In this document: piece by piece, positions 49,818 through 62,357 of the stretch | Numbering within the stretch: the stretch's first letter is position 1 | Layout of the letters: every line of letters begins with the position of its first letter | Assembly (NCBI GenBank): GCA_008828725.1 | Contig: MEHQ01000463.1 | Span: 391,628 to 455,627 of the forward strand | Direction of reading: 5' to 3' | Origin: Saccharina japonica | Taxonomy: Eukaryota > Sar > Phaeophyceae > Laminariales > Laminariaceae | Length of the DNA stretch: 64,000 bases | Notes under the pieces: generated by a model | What the model was told of the DNA's origin: nothing | What the model saw: only the letters and a program-made list of their open reading frames with translations | Database searches by the model: none | Translations under genes and position numbers: made by a program

Positions 49818-52800
49818 AAATACAAATATCGTCACGATTCAAACATATTACCGGTAAATAGCAATATATGTCTGGTCGCATACAGGTGTGCAACCGAATC
49901 CTCGGAAGGTAAAACAATCATCCTGGAACTGATCCCTACCCTACCCTCCACCAGTAGTGCAGAAGTGTCCGGCAAGTGTTCCTGGTTTTCACCTCTGGTC
50001 AAGCCTAGTGATGCGTTTAAGTTGGGAGCAGGGTTGAAGTGACGGCCGTATGGATATGACAGTTGTATCGATGGCCTGGTGAAGATACAAATATCATCAC
50101 GATCCAACAATCATACCGATGAATATCAATATCTGTCTCGTCAAACACAGGTGTGCACACGAATCTGTGGAAGGTAAAATAACGATCCTGGAACCTAACC
50201 CTACGCTACCCTCAACCAGTAGTGCGGGAGTGTCTGGTATATGTCCCTGGTGTTCACCTCTGGTCAAGCCTAGTGGTGTGTTTAAGTTCTGAGCAGCGTT
50301 GAAATGACTGCCGTATTGATACGACAGTTCGCAATAGCCCGGTGAAGATACCAATATCAGCCCGATCGAAACATATTACCGGTAAGTATCAATATATGTC
50401 TCGTCGAACACAGGTGTGCACACGAATCCATGGAAACTACAGCTGCGAGGCTGGAACTCAACCGCACCCTAATGTCCACCAGTAGTACAGGAGTGTTTGG
50501 TAAGTGTCCCTGGTGTTCACTTCTGGTCAGGCCTGGTGATTGATGTGTTTAAGTTCTGAGCAGCGTTGAAATAACAGGCGTATGGACATGACAGTTCGCA
50601 ATAGCCCAGTGAAGATACAAATATCATCACGATCCAAACATATTACCGGTAAGTATCAATATATGTCTCATCGAACACAGGTGTGCACACGAATTCGTGG
50701 AAGGTACGGCAACGATCCTGGAACTCAACCCTAGCCCACTCTCCACCAGTAGTGCAGGAGTGACTGGTAAGTGTTCCTGGTGTTCGCCTCTGGTCAAGCC
50801 TAGTGATGTGTTTGAGATCTGAGCAGCGTTCAAATGACGCGCGTATAGATATGACAGATCGCAATAGCCCAGTGAAGATACAAAGGTCATCACGATCCAA
50901 CCATCTGACCGGTAAATATCAATATCTGACTCCTCGAACACAGGTTTTCACACGAATCTGTGGAAGATACAGTACTGATCCCGGAACTCAACCCAACCCT
51001 ACGCTCCACCAGTCGTGCAGGAGTGACGGGAAAGTACTCCTGGTGTTCACCTCTGGTCAAGCCTAGTGATACAATTACGCTCTGAGCAGCGTGGAAATTA
51101 CAGCTGTATGGATATAGCAGTTAGCAATAGCCCAGTCAAGATACCAATATCAGCTTGATCCAACAATCCGACCAGTGAATATCAATAACTGGCTCGTCGG
51201 ACAGAGATGTGCACACGAATCCGTGGAAGGTACAGCAATGATCCTGGATTTCAACCCTACCCTACCCTCCACCAGTAGTGCAGGAAGGACCGGTAAGTGT
51301 TCCTGGTGTTCACCTCTGGTCATGCCTAGTGATATGATTACGTTCTGAGCACCGTTGAAATGACTGCTTTATGGATACGTATAACAGTTAGTAATTGCCC
51401 AGTAAATATACCAATATCAGCACGATCCAACAATCCGACCGGTAAATATCAATATCTGACTCCTCGAACAAAGGTGTGCACAATAATCTGTGGAAGATAC
51501 AGGAACGATCGTGGAACTAAACCCAACCCACTCACCACCAGTAGTGCAGGAGTGACTGGTAAGTGCTCCTGGTGTTCACCTCAGGTCAAGCCGAGTGATG
51601 TGATTACGTTCTGAGCAGCGTAGAAATGACTGCTGTATAGGTATGACAGTTAGCAATAGCCTGGTGAAGATACCAATATCAGTCCGATCCAAAAGTCCGA
51701 CCGGTGAATATCAATAGCTTGCTCGTCGAACAGAGGTGTGCACAAAAATCCGTGGAAGGTACAGCAATGATCCTGGATTGCAACCCTACCTTATCCTCCA
51801 CCACTAGTGCAGGAGTGACTGGTAAGTGTTCCTGGTTTTCACCTCTGGTCATGTCTAGTGATGTGATTACGTTCTGTGCAGCGTTCAAATGACTGCTGTA
51901 TGGATATAACGGTTAGTAATTACCCAGTAAAGATACCAATATCAGAACGATTCAACAATCCGACCCGTGAATGTCGATATATGTCTCGTCGAACACAGGT
52001 GTGCAAACGAATCCGTGGAAGGTACAGCAGCAATGCTGGAACTCAACTGCACCCTGCCCTCCACCAGTAGTGCAGGAGTAACGGGTGAGTGTTCCTGGTG
52101 TTCGCCTCTGGTCGAGCCTAGTGATGTGTCTAAGGTCTGAGCAGCGTTGAAATAACGGGCTTATGGATATGACAGTTCGCAATAGCCCAGTGTCGATACA
52201 AATATCATCACGATCCAACAATATGACAGGAAATGTCAATATATGTCTCGTCGAAAACAGGTGTGCACACGAATCCGAGGAAGGTACAGCAACGATCCTG
52301 GAACTCGACCCTACCCTACCCTCCACCAGTAGTGCAGGATTGTCTGTTATGTGTTGCTGGTGTTCACCTTTATTCAAGCCTAGTGATCTTATTAAGTTCT
52401 GAGTAGCGTTTAAACGACTGCCGTGTGGATATGACAGCTAGCAATTGCCCAGTAAAGATACCAATATCAGCACGATCCAACAATCGTACTGGTGAAGGTC
52501 AATAATTGTCTCGTCGAACACAGGTGTGCACAGGAATCCGTTGAAGGCACAGCAACGATGCTAGAACTCAACCGCACCCTACCCTCCACCAGTAGTGCAG
52601 GAGTGTCTGCTAAGGCTTCCTCGTGTTCACCTCTGGTCAAGCCTGTAGTGATGTGTTTAAGTTATGAGCAGCGTTGAAACCAGTAGTGCTGTATGGATAT
52701 GACAATTTGCAATAGCCCAGTGAAGATACAAATATCATCACGATCCAGCAATCCGACCGGTAAATATCGATATTTGTCTAGTAGAACACAGGTGTGCAAT

Positions 52801-52886
52801 CGAGTCCGTGGAAGGTACCGCAGCGATCCTGGAACTCAACCCTACCCTACCCTCCACCAGGATTGCAGGAGTGTCTAGTAAATGTT
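49818..52886. repeat. Satellite block 3 (subfamily B)
   Basis: About 11-12 further units of roughly 266 bp, continuous in phase with block 2 once the retroelement is removed. They include TATCATCACG and TATCAGCACG subtypes. The array stops at GGAGTGTCTAGTAAATG near 52883 and gives way to unrelated sequence. Confidence 0.94.
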
Positions 52887-52889
52887 GAC

Positions 52890-53385
52890 AGCAGCAGGGA
52901 CAACAGCAGCGGGGGGTATCGTGGAAACAGCAGTGATACGCGTAACGACGAAGGGCATGTTTGGCTTTGGAGAAGAGATGGCTATTTCGGAGGGAGGCGG
53001 AATGTGATATAGTTGCGCCTATATTATGGAATTTGCTTGTGATCGTACAAATTTAGCAATGTATTGTTTGCGACTGTTACTGAATTTATGAAGGGTAGGC
53101 TACCGTTTGTTCTTCCGGGGAAGTAAGTCGTATGCTCGGTATATAGGATGGGAACCTTGTTGTTTTCGGCGGGCGTTGGTTGAATGATAGGTTTCCATAA
53201 TATAAAACAACGTGTCGATCTGATTCATCATGCACGTCAACCCCCTTCCGCCTTTATTAATAGGAGTAGATTTTTTTTTTATATATATGCGAGCAATCCG
53301 TTTTTGAGTCCAACACACCTGCGAAAGGTGTTCGTAGAGAGCAAAAATAGTTGGTATGAACGAGTAGCTGAATCATGTACAGGTG
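52890..53385. other. No gene recognised
   Basis: Right of the satellite. AGCAGC-rich near 52895-52925, then AT-rich. No domain or repeat recognised. Confidence 0.45.
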
Positions 53386-53389
53386 TCCG

Positions 53390-53870
53390 CATTCGAATTT
53401 TCCCGAAATTTATCGGAAATGTATTTGGGGTCGTGCTTTCCCAGTGGCAAAAAAAAACAAAATGAAAAGAACCGGCAATCAAGAGCCGCATTTTCAGCTG
53501 TAAAAGACGTCGGCGGCCGCGATTTTGAAGCAAACACCTACGTTGCCGACACGCCACCTACCCTGGGGGGGCTTTGGCGCAACTCCCGTCTCGAGTGATC
53601 CCTCGTGGTCAAAGCACGGTGGTTGGATCTAGCAACGAGGCTTGTGTATCCGAGCTGCTGAAAATCTGCAAATCGCTCGTCCCGAGTACGCCCTCTAACG
53701 AAATTAATGGGGCTCGAGCCAGCGTCTTAAGCCCAACGAAACCAAGGTTGACATGCACGCCACAACCCACAGGGTCATTGTAACGTCGGCCGTTTCCAAT
53801 TTCGCTGCTTGTATCGTTCGCGGGCTCAATTTCCTCGTACGAGTTCGGTGCAGGTACTGCTGTGAGAAAT
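53390..53870. repeat. Dispersed repeat family D, copy 2
   Basis: Matches 14937-15420 throughout. On the minus strand an open frame (53609-54058) contains EEIEPANDTSSEIGNGRR, shared with copy 3, so the repeat probably derives from coding sequence. The product is unknown. It forms the left arm of an inverted pair with copy 3. Confidence 0.82.
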
Positions 53871-54335
53871 GCGCAAAGTACGAGTACTTGAACCAAAATA
53901 TCTACAATAATATCGTTTCGCCGATCGAGGAAACTGACGTTGATTCTGCTGCTTGTAGGTGCAACTCGTGCTCGACCTAGGGAAGAGGGGCGCAAGGGAC
54001 ATTTGGTGTGGCTGTTATCCTCTACTACAAGGTTCGAGGAGAGCAATCGGCGACGCAAATGGTCTCGCCCTTCAGAGGTAGGGCTGCCCTCCGTCCAGGT
54101 TCGCCAAGAGAGACATGTATCCCGAAAACCTCAACAGACCAAATCAAGGACCAATTTCGAACAGCAGCTCGTTCTCCCTCGCCAAGGCACCCCATGACCC
54201 GCTTCAGCCTCTCAAGTGGTCCCTCTGACCTCGGGAGACGACCTCAAGTCGTCGCAGCCAAAAACAAACCTCCATCAGCGAGGTTTCAGCCTCTGATCTC
54301 CGAGGATGATGTAGACGAAAACCGACGCGCGGCGA

Positions 54336-54560
54336 CTCCACTCACTTCTGATGCGAACGAGCACGAGGAAATTGAGCCCGCGAACGATACAAGCAACGAC
54401 GTTGGAAACGGCCGACGTTACAATGACCCTGTGGGTTGTGGCGTGCATGTCAATTTTGGTTTCGTTGGGCTAAGATGCTGGCTCGAGCCCCATTATTTTT
54501 GTTAGAGGGCGTACTCGGGACGAGCGATTTGCAGATTTGCAGCAGCTCGGACACACAAGC
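54336..54560. repeat. Dispersed repeat family D, copy 3 (inverted)
   Basis: Reverse complement of about 53617-53868. It reads EEIEPANDTSNDVGNGRR in the plus strand, at the end of a 165-aa open frame (54008-54505). The two arms enclose about 470 bases that are not in copy 1. Confidence 0.82.
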
Positions 54561-54564
54561 CTTG

Positions 54565-54940
54565 CCGGCAGATCCGAGAGCATTGTGCCGGCCACAAGAG
54601 CTCAAATGACACCGGCATCGGGTAGAAGGGAGCTCCAGTTCCTTGTGTTGCCGAGCATGCCTTCTGTTTCGTCATACGAATCGGTGGTGCAAAATACCTT
54701 TGGTTTTGAAACGTATCTTCATTCTGGGCTGTTCGTTTGCATTTGTGATTCTACGTTTTTTGTTTTTTTTTACTTTTCATACATTTTGGGAAAAGTCACA
54801 TGCGGACCCCTGTAGTAGTGGTTCCATCTATGTTTTGTTATTTTGCTTTGCTTTTGTTATTGAAGATGGTGGTAGCATGTGGGGAAATGGTTGACAGCGA
54901 CCGTATGTGGAGAAATGGCTGATGGCACAATCTGGTTATG
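54565..54940. other. No gene recognised
   Basis: T-rich in its second half. Open frames encode Phe-rich stretches of low complexity. Nothing recognised. Confidence 0.4.
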
Positions 54941-54947
54941 TAATGGC

Positions 54948-55430
54948 GTTGTTGTCTTCAAAGCTCATTTTGTGCGGTGCTGCTGCGCATGAGAACAGGG
55001 AGCGGTGCTTCGATTGAGGTTGACAGAAATGATGTTGACGCCGCGCAATGGCGCGGAGGCTCAAAGTGGGGTCGAGGAATCACAAGTGGCACACCGCATA
55101 TATCAATTTCAACGTGTGGTGTAGTATGCATTCAGTTTGAAATGTGATGTATTAATAGGACACGTTCAGTGTGACTGTGATATAGTATACATTCACTTTG
55201 AAATGACAAACGGTACAAGTTTCGGTTTTAGTGGAGATAATTGTTTCACTTGGCTTTGGCTTGTTGTCTTCAAAACTCGTTCAGCGTGGGATTGTTGTCC
55301 GAGCTAACAAGGAGCGGTGCTTTGATTGAAGTTGATAGACTTGATGTCGGCGTTGTATAGTGACGGGGAGGGTCAAAGCGGGTGCGAGGAATCCTCCAGG
55401 TGATCACATTTGGCACACAGTGTTTATTCG
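54948..55430. repeat. Tandem duplication, period about 315 bp, two copies
   Basis: TTGTCTTCAAA.CTC..GGAGCGGTGCTT.GATTGA.GTTGA starting near 54948 recurs near 55263. A shorter nested repeat (AGT.TG.A.TTCA.TTTGAAATG) lies at 55110-55210. Confidence 0.75.
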
Positions 55431-55682
55431 TTTTGACATTGGAGAGCTTGTTCGTGCCCGGGATGATCTTCAATCAATAATATTTGCCGAGCGAGGCAGT
55501 TTCTGTCGTCCTGTGTTCATGTCACCGCGACGACCACGTTCCATAGCAAAGGCCACTTTTATGTCTTACGAACGAATTGGGATGTTGAAAGGGAACCAGA
55601 TTGCTCCGCTTGATTCAGGTGTGTTATGTTTTGTTGTATCGTTTATCGCCCCATTAGTGCGGGGCTTTCCGAGGTTACTTTC

Positions 55683-56690
55683 GTTACATCCCGATCGTCT
55701 TTGAATTCGGGAATACGTTTGATCGTCAGAGGGCATGCATGCAGTTGTTGGTGAACGCGTGACCATGCAGTATATGATCGGGCATGCATACGGGCGGAGC
55801 GAGCAACGAACGAACATATACGAGCGACGACCGTGCTTGCATGCGATCCAAGACCAAAGCTAGCCTGGGTTAATATACGAGAAGATCATAGCAGCGAGGT
55901 TCCTATGGTGACCAGACCCAGCAGCCAGGGCGTTACGATCTGTATGTACTACGCATACTAGATGCTAGGTACTAATGTAATTCATTCCAAGAGGGTTCGG
56001 GAGGGATGGAGACTTCGAGTTCCCGTCCATTACACTCCGATCGTGTGTGAATTCGATAATAATATGTTCGATCGTAAAAGGCACGCATTCATTTGTTGGT
56101 GAACGAGTGCTTATGCAATATGTGACGAGGCATCCATACAGGCATAGCAAGCAATGAACGAACATATGCGAGCGACGAGCGCGCTTGCATGCGATCGAAG
56201 ACCAAACCTAACCTTCTTTCGTCTACGAACAGATCACAACAACATCGGGATTCCTAGGGCGACCAGACCCCGAACCCAGGGCGCTGTACTCTGTATATAC
56301 TACTCGAAAATATACGACAGTACAAGTAGGCGTTCGATATTGATAACATCAATTCAAGCAGGTTCGGGAGGGGTGGAAACTCCAAGGTTCCGTTTCTTAG
56401 GCTCCGATCGTTTTTTTAATTCGAGAATGTGATCGGTTGTCGAAAGGCATGCATGCATATGGTGTTGAAAGGAACTTTTATGCGATACAGTATGTGATGA
56501 GGCATGAGTAAAAGCGCAGAGAGGAGCAGACGAGCAGACACGATCGACGAGCGTGCTTGCATGTGATCCAATGCCAAACATGACCTGCGTTCATCACACG
56601 AGTGGGTCGTAGCGTCGAGATTCCTATGGTCACCAGAACCAGAACTCAAGGGCATTCTCCTCTGTATTTCTAAATTGGGAGGGGAAATAT
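55683..56690. repeat. Tandem repeat, period about 350-365 bp, three copies
   Basis: Units start near 55683, 56031 and 56398. Shared blocks include CTCCGATCGT, GGCA.GCAT.CA, GAACGAACATAT, GTGCTTGCATGCGATC, TTCCTA.GG.GACCAGA and GGTTCGGGAGGG.TGGA. This is a local segmental array, unrelated to the main satellite as far as I can see. Confidence 0.85.
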
Positions 56691-56759
56691 TGTCAACTTC
56701 CAGTATAGGGAGCGGCAACGCTGCGATCACTACAGTAGACTCTAGGTTAGAAAGCATTA

Positions 56760-58845
56760 TCTCGTATACTTGGTACCTGTGGTACCCGGGTTGGATCTGA
56801 CTGATTGCCGGTTTTGACGCGTGCTGCGGTAGAGGTAGCACTTTTTGGCTGAATCGCTTTCTGAACGATCGGGCTCCTTAACCCAAATTCGTCGGACTTT
56901 CTTTTTTGTGACGAATAATGTTTCAAGTATACTTCGGTCATGAGATTTCTCATCCGGCAGCACTTTTATTTTCCTCCAAAAAAACTTTCCGGTGAGGTAT
57001 GACGCTCCTTAAGTGAGGATCTCAGAAAAAACATGGCGCACCTCTATCGTAGCATGCGTCTTTTGTTCCCCGAGAAGGCAGCAATCACACATGATACTGT
57101 ATGCGAGACCCTCTCAATGCGAGCCACGCACCCCCCCCATACCATTGACAGCTCATAGTGTGTGAAAGGTGGTGGGAAATAAAAGGTTGAGCAAGAACAT
57201 ATTTAAATATTTGGATTACGCCAGCTGTGCGTTTTACCAGATGAATGGTCGATACTCAACTTTGTAAGCTGTATGCTAATTCGGCCGTGAATTTGTATAG
57301 AGGTTGCGGGTCAATGGCTCTCCTGGATGATGTCAGGTCCAACAGGTAATGTTTCCAAGGGTGATTAGGATCCATACACGTTTCTGATTGTCTCTCATTT
57401 TTCTTGGTATTATTATCGTATCTCTTGAAGTCAAGCGGGAAAGCGGGCTGCTCGAAGCTGATGTAGTTCTGTCTATTTCAAACATATGGTGCCAGGTGCT
57501 AAGTATACCATATATATGGTGTGTGCATATCTAGTACTGGTATTTCCTGACGTGAAATAGATGGCTCGACGCGCATACAGTCACGTTATACGATTGTTCT
57601 GCAATCAGTAAACTACAGAGATGCCTGGTATGTATAGAGTGTAGATCTCTAATGGATTACGTGTGGTGCAGCCTGCTGTATCACCCACCTGCGTCTATTT
57701 AATCCGCCTGCTGCGTGTATGTTGGAAGCAAGGGATAGACCCGAACGTTCAGACGGGGCACTCGTAGTGCAGAAGAGTTGATGAGTTCATTTTGTGTTTT
57801 GATTTTACTTATTGCGATCTTCGATGCTCTGTCGAGCCCATTTTGTTTTTCGATGGCTTCTTGCGATCTTCTATAGTCTGTTGAGCTCACTATGTGTTTC
57901 GGTGGCTTCTTGCGATCGTCTATACTTGGTGACTTCACTTTCGTTTTCTTGCGATCTTCTATACCATGAACTATAGTAACCGCAACCATTATTGAACTGC
58001 TATTGAATCTTCTTGTAATCGTTTGCAAGTAAAACGAATATCACACAGCATATATTACGATACTACAGCAGCAGTATACCTCTTGCGTTTCCTGCTGTCC
58101 AACATATTCCAGTAAAGTTGTCCGTGTACTCATAATACAAAATATTGGTGTTGATGGTGCCAAGGACGGATTGTAGTGTGTTGGCTTCGTGGTTTCCTGT
58201 TTGCCGGAAATATGCGAAGAGTGTTGATCACAAACTCGATGCATTGTCCTGCTCTCGTCACGAGTTGCTTGTTAATTAGGCACATCAAAGGCAGGGCGTA
58301 AGGGTGCATTCGCCAAGCGATTGTTTGCTTTGCGCTGGCCACAGACAATGAGTTGCTTATTTCGTACACAATGGGTCGGGGTCATATAACGAAACGGCAT
58401 GCGTTTTGCATCATGATCCATTTCACTCTAGCGTAGATTGAACATTGCAACTACAGTAGGATACCACCTATCTCATCGAGGACAAAGTTAACAAGATATA
58501 TGGCACATGTGACCGAATGGTATTGCGAACAGAGTGAATCGGTAAACCGGGCGGTGCATGGGTTAAATACGTAGAAGGAAGGTCCCCGATCCCGCCATCG
58601 GCGCGTGCAGAAGACGTTGAAAATGTGTGTCATTACTTCCATCTCCGGAGAGGATGAAGGGAGGAGGAAGGGGAAAAGGGAAGTCGGAGATGAAGAATAT
58701 ATAAGTAGAAGTAGAAGACAAAAGGAAGTGCCCAGGTAGGCAATCCTGCCCGAGTCTCATTTCCATACCGTACCACAAAGGACACTCACGCGGCTGTGCC
58801 ATAAATACTGACCCTACTGTATGGTACCACAATTTCTTCTTCCTA
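56760..58845. other. No confident gene
   Basis: A minus-strand stretch at 56757-56963 (LETLFVTKKK) faintly recalls a transposase N-terminus but cannot be supported. A short repeat built on CTTCTTGCGATC lies at 57790-57965. TACWGTA heptamers occur at 57085, 58454 and 58814. Confidence 0.35.
57790..57965. repeat. Minisatellite of about 60 bp, 3-4 units
   Basis: TTGCGATCTTC.AT followed by a GAG/GACTTCA-type spacer recurs at about 57810, 57870, 57910 and 57950. Confidence 0.65.
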
Positions 58846-58880
58846 TAGGTACGTATGAGAACATCCCCTACCTACCGACC

Positions 58881-59212
58881 TTTTTTTTCCCCATCCCATT
58901 TATTATCTTGGCGCTTCTGTCTTTCTCTCTCCCAAGTCATAACTCAGATCCGGGGTCACAAAGTAGGCTCCTCTCCCCCCTCCCCCACTACGGTTCTTGC
59001 CTTGATTTTTATCGCGCAGAGGGTTTAGCCTTCCCAATGCTCGTCGATCTTCGTCGAAGTTTCAAATTTGGCTTTTTCACGCTCCCGCGATTTCCGCTAG
59101 TCAAGATATGTGTGCGAGAAAAAGTCCCTACGAGCATGCACTCGGGGGGCGCGAACTTACGATCTTGACGCTAGCAGGCTTCGTGGTGACCTGCTAGCCC
59201 ACCGGGGCGACC
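58881..59212 (-). mobile_element. tRNA-derived SINE with preserved empty site
   Basis: The minus strand begins AGGTCGCCCCGGTGG, with an A-box-like TGGGCTAGCAGG and a B-box-like AGTTCGCGCC. The body carries the GTGACCCCGGATCTGAGTTA block, and the end is a short A run (T8 at 58881-58888 on the plus strand). Flanks 58850-58880 and 59213-59245 together match 61797-61862, where no SINE is present. The target duplication is about CGACCT. Confidence 0.85.
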
Positions 59213-59395
59213 TATGGAAATCATTATCCCACTGTTTTATATACATACGCATACACCACACAAGATAACTCACATCCATGGCATGCATGATATAACATGC
59301 CACATTATGTAATACAATAATCCGAGATTCCTCTCGTGATCCACACTATACCTTAGACGGCGAATTGCCCCAACTACAATACCCCATCATACACA

Positions 59396-59841
59396 AACAG
59401 CCGATTTTCCGAATTGAGAATTGCCTTTCCGATGGGAATGAAAATCGAAAATAATGTTTTTTTCAATAGTAAGAGATGTTCTTCCCTCACAGACATGTTT
59501 TTCACTGTGAACTATTGTCAGTTGAGACACCCGTCGATGACAAAAAAAAACAAACGAAATCGACATCGGCAGTCTCAAGATATCGAAGATCCCAGAAAAT
59601 CTGGATTTATGGGCGAGGTACCTCGCTCCTAAGTGCAAATTCCCTTTAATCCTTGATTTTTCGAGCCCGTCAAGGTTGATTTCAGTTTGTTTTTCGTGGA
59701 TGGATACCTACCACCGAGGAACTTATTTTCTAAGTCAAATTTTGATCGTGAGCGAAATACAGCTCTTAAACAACAACAAGGTACTAAAATCGATTTTCAT
59801 CTCATCGGAAAGGCAATTCTCAATTAGGAAAATCGGCTGTT
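59396..59841. mobile_element. Inverted-repeat element of 446 bp (MITE-like)
   Basis: The arms 59396-59447 and 59790-59841 are reverse complements with only a few differences. They begin AACAGCCGATTTTCC and include AATTGAGAATTGCCTTTCC. The interior has no coding sequence. A target duplication is not evident, so the superfamily is open. Confidence 0.8.
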
Positions 59842-59849
59842 CATAGATG

Positions 59850-62355
59850 CAATACAGTTCCACAAACCGAACGATGGTGCCATTAACTTCTCACATCCCC
59901 CCTTATGGCATTATTGTCACATGCATATCACCCTACCTAGTGCTAGAAACATATAAGGAATCATGACATATATATGTTGACTGTTCATTGCTCTCTGAAG
60001 TATACGTCCAATGATATGTTGCTAATTTTCCCCAATTGCTTTGAAGACTTTTTACCAAAAACGTCCTCCCAAATTCCAAAACTAGTTCCCGAGTACCAGG
60101 AACGCACCCAAGATAATAGCGACATATCATAAATGGTCAGATACAGGACAATATCATAAATTGTACCGCAATCACTCTAAAGCAGGCCTTCCATAACCCA
60201 CTACGTACAGTACCTAACAGCCAATTCCGTGTTGTGGGGACACCAAACTCATACAAATTCAAAAATAAACCACCAGGAAGACCAACAACAAAAAACAACT
60301 ACCCATAGGTTAAGTCTCAAATATGAAATCCTCACTAAATAATATAGATGTTTTGTCCCCAGAAACCAAGATATCCAAACTCATGTCTCGGGATATAACA
60401 TTATATTTTATCGTGGTTTAAGTTATTGTACCAGAAACACTACAAACTCATCGTCTGTCACAATTATGCGCTCATTTATGAAAGGGTCAGGACACAAAGC
60501 AACAGCCCGGGTCAATTATTGTACTTGAATGAATGGTCGCACACGATTAATCAGTAGTATGAAGAAAAACAATCTTCTAGGCGACGCATACAGCAGTAAC
60601 AGGAAAACAAAGTACATCAGGTATGCCGGGTGGCGCCGGGGGTGTAAATACCTCCTGCCAGTATGATCCAATCCGCAAGAGTTATTTGCAGTATATCCAA
60701 CCAAAGGTGATCAATCCCCCGACTATTTCGTGATATGACTATGGGGGAGATGGGCGTATTGTATGGCCTCCCTGCACTTTCAACGGACAACTTGTATACA
60801 TACGCGCACGGGGGCTGTCGGCTGCGAGTTACCTATACATCAGTGCATCCAATAAACACATCCTTCAAATAGTTCCTGATAGCAGTCAGTATAGTGTTCC
60901 TACCAAACTGAACAAAAACTCCGATTATCGAAATTACTCACTCACACAGACAACAATCGCAAGATGGGACAGAAAAGGGGGGGTTAACTGTATCATCTAG
61001 TATAACAGTTCGAAACTGAGCCATCCGCTACTACTACTGTAGTTACTACAGTACACGTGAAACCAAATCCCGACAAATCTGCCTTGCATCTCAGGGAAAT
61101 ACCAAACAGCCTGAATGGTCAATACCAATACGAACTAAACAACTACCAGCAATATTGTTACCCAAAATCCCCTGCGTTAAGGGCATACCACAGTACTCAA
61201 CAGCTTACATTTCCTACTGTAGTTCAACCAGCCGACATTTCGAGCACGAAAAGTCCTACGTAAAATAACATTGCACGTGGAACTGACACGAATTACATAC
61301 AGCAGTGACAGCAAACTCGCCGGAATTAACAAACCAGGCACGCAATGTGCCTTTTGGGCTACTCTCTTGTATTTATACGTACGCGTAGCTACTTCCTGGA
61401 AATGTTTCAGTTGTTTTTAGTATGGTGTATACCAGGCAGTTCTGCTCATAGATAAGAACGTCGACGCGAGCAGTAGTATACAACCTGCCCCCTGCTCGCG
61501 TGCCTTGCCTTTATCTCAGACATGTCGTAGGAAAAGGGGGGCGGGGGGATGGGGGGTACTCATTGTCATGCCTGGCTCAACCCTAAACCCCAAGAAACAC
61601 GACGGGTCAAAAACCAACAACACAAAACTCCAATCTCAATCCAGCATCCATCCGACTTGTTTCTCAAACGGCTCAGGTCAACGAAAACAGCAGACAAAGT
61701 GTACTACTACTACTGCTGCTTAAGAAGCTTGCTAACATAGGAAAAATGTCAATAGAATCACGCCAGACAACACACAAGAAATACAGACTTCCTAGACGTA
61801 CGTATGAGAACATCCACTACCTACCGACCTATGGAAAACGGTACCCCAGTGTTACATACAAGCGCTTGTATATAACCCAGAAACGGAAATGTGTTCAGCG
61901 CCATCAAACATGGATATTTTTCACTAAAACAAGTTGCATGATGATCGTATAGCCTATCACCACAATTCTCCGTGATCACATTTTGAGTATCGTGCCCTGA
62001 ATGTGATTTTTCCAGCCTTCGGGTAATAAGTGTATTGAAAATTGGCCATTTGGAATCCCATACGAAATCTGCCCTCGAAGGTGAATACAAACAAAAAAGA
62101 CATGGAAAAAAAAAGACGCAAACGCGAATCTTCATTTTTACTCACGACACCGTCGGACACAAACGTCGTGTGATTTGTTGCCTTTGTTCTTTCAGTAAAG
62201 GTATCGGCAGAATAAAAAAAAAACAGGTCTGACTTTTAGGCGGACCCCAATAGTGTCGAATTAAAAAAAAATGTAAAAACATATCCCCCACTAAAAACAG
62301 TATGAAAAAAGCGAGGCCGATCTCATAAATCCGCCCTGCAGGGCGGATTTACGCG
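59850..62355. other. No confident gene
   Basis: A- and C-rich on the plus strand with no recognised domain. It contains the empty SINE site at 61797-61862. A G-rich run lies near 61535-61555. TACWGTA heptamers cluster at 61035, 61047 and 61215. Confidence 0.4.
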
Positions 62356-62357
62356 CG

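Noticed and set aside
56757-56963. Harbinger-type transposase remnant on the minus strand
   Set aside because: Only a short stretch (LETLFVTKKK) is suggestive, and no catalytic motif or inverted ends were found.
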